A DNA stretch of 64,000 nt from Bugulina stolonifera (Eukaryota > Bryozoa > Gymnolaemata > Cheilostomatida > Bugulidae), in the NCBI GenBank assembly GCA_935421135.1, contig OW285191.1:13395700-13459699 (forward strand), given 5' to 3'. A program made the translations under genes and the position numbers. Under the pieces are notes generated by a model. The model did no database searches. It saw nothing but the letters and a program-made list of their open reading frames with translations, and had not been told where the DNA came from. Shown here piece after piece: positions 60,440 to 64,000 of the stretch. The first letter of the stretch is position 1. The number at the start of each line of letters is the position of its first letter.

Positions 60440-62522
60440 GGGGAGAGCGGGGTAAGTTGGGACAATTTTTGGTTTTTTGGGAATAATACGGAGTCTAGAG
60501 GTCATAGCATCATCATTTTTTGCATGGAGGTACTTTAATATGTTGTCTAACTATAGCCTGAAACACACACATTGGTGAGTCAGCATAGTGCGGTAATCCA
60601 TGATTTGGCAGCGCATGTCAAACGTCCCAACTTGGACTTACCCCACTGACGGGGTAAGTTGGGACAGGTGTGGGGCAAGTAGGGACACCATTGAAAATAT
60701 AGATTTTAGATTTAGGTTAGTCTCATTTTTTATCATGAACAGATAGAATTGAAATGTTACAATGATATTACACATATTTAAAATTATTGCCACATGTATA
60801 GATGTCAAAAAACATGTCTGTAAAAAACTGCTGAACTTTAATTTACTTCGGCCTCAAATTGTTTAATTTTTTTAGTACAAGATATTCTAGGGAAGGTATG
60901 AAAATTGTTTTGATGTAAATGTTAAATAAATCTTCGTTAGAATAGGAGGATGCCAGCTTGAACATGAAAGCCTCTTAATTCGTTTGGCGCCTTATAGGTG
61001 TAATAATTTATAATAGCTCTATTTTGACTTAAGTTCCAATCTACTTATGCATATTAGATTTAGAACTTTAAAATAAACTAGCGCATCGTAGGTGGCCATT
61101 TTTCTAATTTTGGTACAGCAAAATTTTCTTAAGCCTTAAGTTTGTCAAATAGAATATAAAACCTAAACACCTGAAATAAACCAATACTAGAAAATATAGG
61201 CAAAAATGTTTATTTTTACTAAAATTATTATTAGAGTTTGATGTACAATTGAACAACTGACACTCTAGAATCTAGATAAAATGAAATCATTGAGCAGAAA
61301 AAATTGAATTTTAATTCCACTGGGCAACCCAACCCAGAGTTTACGGCAGCATTTATGACACAGGCGATAGTAGTCAATCCGATAGTAGTCAATCCGCCTC
61401 ATTCATGCTATGGAGTCGATCCAACCTGCGTCTCTCTCTTGGTGATAATTACCTGTCCTGGGTTTTGGACAGTGGTAAATTGGATATTTACAGATGGAAA
61501 ACCTATAACTTTGTACAATGTAAATAGATTATCGATGATGTTTAATTAAACTATTCCTTGGTACTCTCACGAAGATGGTAGTTTAACTGGAGTTGGGTGA
61601 CAATAAGTGTGGAGAGACATTGAGTGTACATGTATATAGCCTGCTTGTCTAGTTTGAACAACAAAGAATCCCCTTTATAACTAAATTATAAAACTTTATA
61701 ACTAAATTATACCTAATAATCTATTGGATTATTAGCTTGGTGCTGCCTGATGGTGTTAGTTGGTCTGGTGGGGGTTTCAAAGGGTGCAGAAACGGTGTTC
61801 GAAGTGTAGGTATGAGTAGGAAAAGGGTGTAGTTTATACATTGTGTTGGTGCTACTGCTGTCTGGGTCATGAGTAAAGTGAGGACACAACAGAGATCAAA
61901 AGCTGTTATAGCCATGAGTCAGGTTTGACCTGTTTCTACTACGAGTAATATCAATACTAGCTATAATGCCATCTCCACACAGGATTGGAGTTCTTTACCA
62001 AAGTCAAATGCTATCCAAGATTCATCAAACAACTTTTAGTTAGAGAAAAAGTGAAATTACAGTGTAATCTTGGGTTCATATCATTCCACAAACATAATTT
62101 ATTATTACAAATGGTGTCCCAACTTGCCCCACTTCCAGCGTCCCAACTTGCCCCACACTCCCAATTTTTTGTAAAACACAATTTTTTATTAAGATTTTTT
62201 ACTTGAGCAAATTTTAACTTTAGTTGTTCTAACTAGATGCTATAGGGTTTCTATGTGCAAATTTTCAAAGCCGTGGAGTCATTCTTTCATTAAAAAAATT
62301 AGAAACTCGGCAAGAAAAAAAACTTTACTCAAACATGCAAATATTACATTATTGCAAATTGCAAAAAAAATATTTATTCAACTTAAAAAACAAAATAGTG
62401 GGTTATGTTTATTTATGTTGATCTAGCCTTTGGTTCATACCATAAAAATGTAATGGGTCTCATAATACCCAAAACAGCCCTGTCCCAACTTACCCCGCGT
62501 CCCAACTTACCCCGCTCTCCCC
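60440..62522. mobile_element. 2.08 kb TIR element, non-autonomous (TA flanks)
   Basis: The left end is GGGGAGAGCGGGGTAAGTTG, then GGACA. The right end is the exact inverse (CAACTTACCCCGCTCTCCCC), with TA on both sides (60438-60439 and 62523-62524). Sub-terminal inverted copies of GGGGTAAGTTGGGAC / GTCCCAACTTGCCCC occur at 60621-60690, and at 62111-62160 and 62480-62500. The centre is AT-rich with no transposase; an 81-codon ORF at 61304-61549 is not recognisable. Superfamily not assigned. Confidence 0.85.
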
Positions 62523-62524
62523 TA

Positions 62525-63464
62525 AATTTAATTTGCATTGCACTTCATATCTCTATATCTAACTGGGTTTCAGGTTAACTCACACAATCACAATGACTAT
62601 CATAATCATAATGATTTTAATCATATCCCATGAGTAATGAGACATAACATTCATATCATTGTTTGTCATTTTGGTTTTCTGTTGATGTTCGTTTATCGAT
62701 TATAATAATCATCCTGTCAATCAATGTTAATTATTGTACACCCAATCAAGAGACATCTATTTTGATCTTTTACCTTTGCTAGTCGTCACTTCTTTTCTAA
62801 TGCTTAGTCTATTCAACACTCTAATCCATTCTAATCCTTTCTACATGTATCTCATATTCTCTATTCATTCTTTATTCTATGCTAGTTTTTATAATTATTT
62901 CAATCCTATAGACTAGAAGTAAGTAGGCTTGTACATATTTTTACCTTTACTATAGGCAGGGCTCTCAAGTTGTTCAGTTAAAAAATTCTATTCTTTGTTC
63001 TACGCTATTTTTTATTTCAATCCTATAGACTAGTAGGCCTAGTAAGTAGACCTATACGTAGTTTTACCTTTACTATAGGCCTAGTTTACATTAACTATTC
63101 TATAAATTCTATTCCAATTTATTGGATGTCCATATCCAATGCATTCTATTGGTAGGCCTACAACTGAATTTTTTAGCAAGCTAACTATGGAACCGAGGCA
63201 TTTCATTTGACATTAACCTATTCTGTACTCTATTTAATTGTTGATATTAGTTTGATGTTAGTATTAGCCTCTGGGTCTGTAATTGCTTTTCATAATGATA
63301 ATGACATGTTTTTGGTTATTAGGTTTGAGGTTATTGTCAAATCCAATGTTTAGGCTAATGTGAAAATTGATTTTCGAAATGAACATATATTGAGGAGTAT
63401 AAGGTTTGGACTATGTTGTTGCGCAGTACATTGTATGTTCTCTTTTGCTTTTCCAGATTTAATT
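62525..63464. other. WDR36 upstream region
   Basis: AT-rich. It contains a partial direct duplication (ATTCTATTCTTTGTTCTACG / TCTATTCATTCTTTATTCTA-like, 62860-63060). TTTTGCTTTTCCAG ends at 63456, nine bases before the WDR36 ATG, and may be a 5' UTR splice acceptor. Confidence 0.5.
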
Positions 63465-64000
63465 ATGGAAGGTAGTAAAATCTTTGAGAGTTACCGAGCC
63501 CTAGGATACTACACTAACCATATCCCGATTCAGGTCCTGTATCATGACAGGTTGAAAGAGAACTTCATCGTAACATGCGTTGGAAAATCTTATCATATTT
63601 ATAATGCTTCTAAACTTGGTATTAGTCGCGTCAGTGATCCCCAAGATGCTGACATTACCTGTATGCTCGCCAGTGGCAACAGAATATACGTAGCTGTTGG
63701 TAAAAATATAAAAGGATTTGAACGAAATAAGCAAGATTTCCTTGAGTTCACAAAGCATGACCATGAGGTGCATACAATGATTGCTCTTGGGAAGCACTTT
63801 ATATCTGTTGATAAAAACAGTCACATTATAGTTTGGTCGATTGAGACCCAGGAGCCATATTTAGAAATGGATTTCAATAATGACTCATTTGAAGTTACCG
63901 CAGCTGTACACCCTGCTACTTATGTCAACAAAATACTGCTGGGCAGTTCGCAAGGCTCTCTGCAGTTGTGGAATGTCAAGGTCAATAAGATGTTGTACGA
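63465..64000 (+). CDS. WDR36: WD repeat protein 36 / UTP21, 5' part (runs off window)
   Basis: Component of the small-subunit processome needed for 18S rRNA maturation in the nucleolus. The first 178 residues are open without an intron from the ATG at 63465. The start matches the family: IFESYRALGYYTNHIPIQVLY, CVGKSYHIYNASKL, then the first WD repeats (ISVDKNSHIIVWSIETQEPY, HPATYVNKILLGSSQGSLQLWNVKVNKMLY). The strong LLGSSQGSLQLWNV block is a hallmark of UTP21/WDR36. The start was chosen because it is the only ATG in frame before the conserved block, just after a possible UTR acceptor. The remaining WD repeats and the Utp21 C-terminal domain lie beyond the window. Confidence 0.95.
   Translation, partial: MEGSKIFESYRALGYYTNHIPIQVLYHDRLKENFIVTCVGKSYHIYNASKLGISRVSDPQDADITCMLASGNRIYVAVGKNIKGFERNKQDFLEFTKHDHEVHTMIALGKHFISVDKNSHIIVWSIETQEPYLEMDFNNDSFEVTAAVHPATYVNKILLGSSQGSLQLWNVKVNKMLY

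Overview
This 64 kb window comes from a metazoan nuclear genome. It is AT-rich and intron-dense, with GT-AG introns, metazoan-specific proteins (an MTA-type NuRD subunit and a CUB/CCP receptor) and many small non-autonomous DNA transposons. Gene order, compact spacing and the small terminal-inverted-repeat (TIR) elements would suit an early-branching marine invertebrate such as a sponge, but the sequence alone does not prove this. All gene models below were assembled by eye from ORFs, splice sites and phase continuity.

Layout: (1) about 435-11682 (+) carbohydrate sulfotransferase with a transposon-filled 6.2 kb intron. (2) 12932-17370 (-) fumarylacetoacetase, 10 exons, 419 aa. (3) 18066-19083 hAT-like element with a perfect 8-bp target duplication. 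(4) 20431-24788 (+) a CDK-site-rich protein whose C-terminus resembles sororin. (5) 26524-34486 (+) a CUB-CUB-CCP-CCP single-pass receptor with a proline-rich, tyrosine-bearing tail; its introns carry a putative LTR, a minisatellite and a 1.46 kb hAT-like element. (6) 36016-42399 (-) an EXD3/Mut-7-type exonuclease, 889 aa. (7) 43586-48863 (+) CCT4, 539 aa. (8) 50559-52117 (+) a small unrecognised nuclear-looking protein. (9) 52948-58899 (+) an MTA-family NuRD subunit, 639 aa. (10) 60440-62522 a long TIR element. (11) 63465 to the window end (+) the start of WDR36/UTP21.

Most genes are unrelated housekeeping functions: tyrosine catabolism, tubulin/actin folding, chromatin remodelling and ribosome biogenesis. 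The receptor and the sulfotransferase are the cell-surface genes.

The most unusual signal is not a gene. In three separate genes a tandem array starts exactly at a splice site and repeats that splice site in every unit: FAH exon 7 donor (12 copies, mostly 21 bp), EXD3 exon 12 donor (12 copies, 24 bp) and MTA exon 12 acceptor (8 copies, 28-33 bp). A smaller triplication (33 bp) sits at the MTA exon 7 donor. These look like minisatellites seeded by splice junctions. Other notable items are two related near-perfect palindromes carrying a hammerhead-like core, a family of about ten short fold-back elements, a 113-bp-arm hairpin in the first MTA intron, and extreme recurrence of the palindrome TACATGTA.
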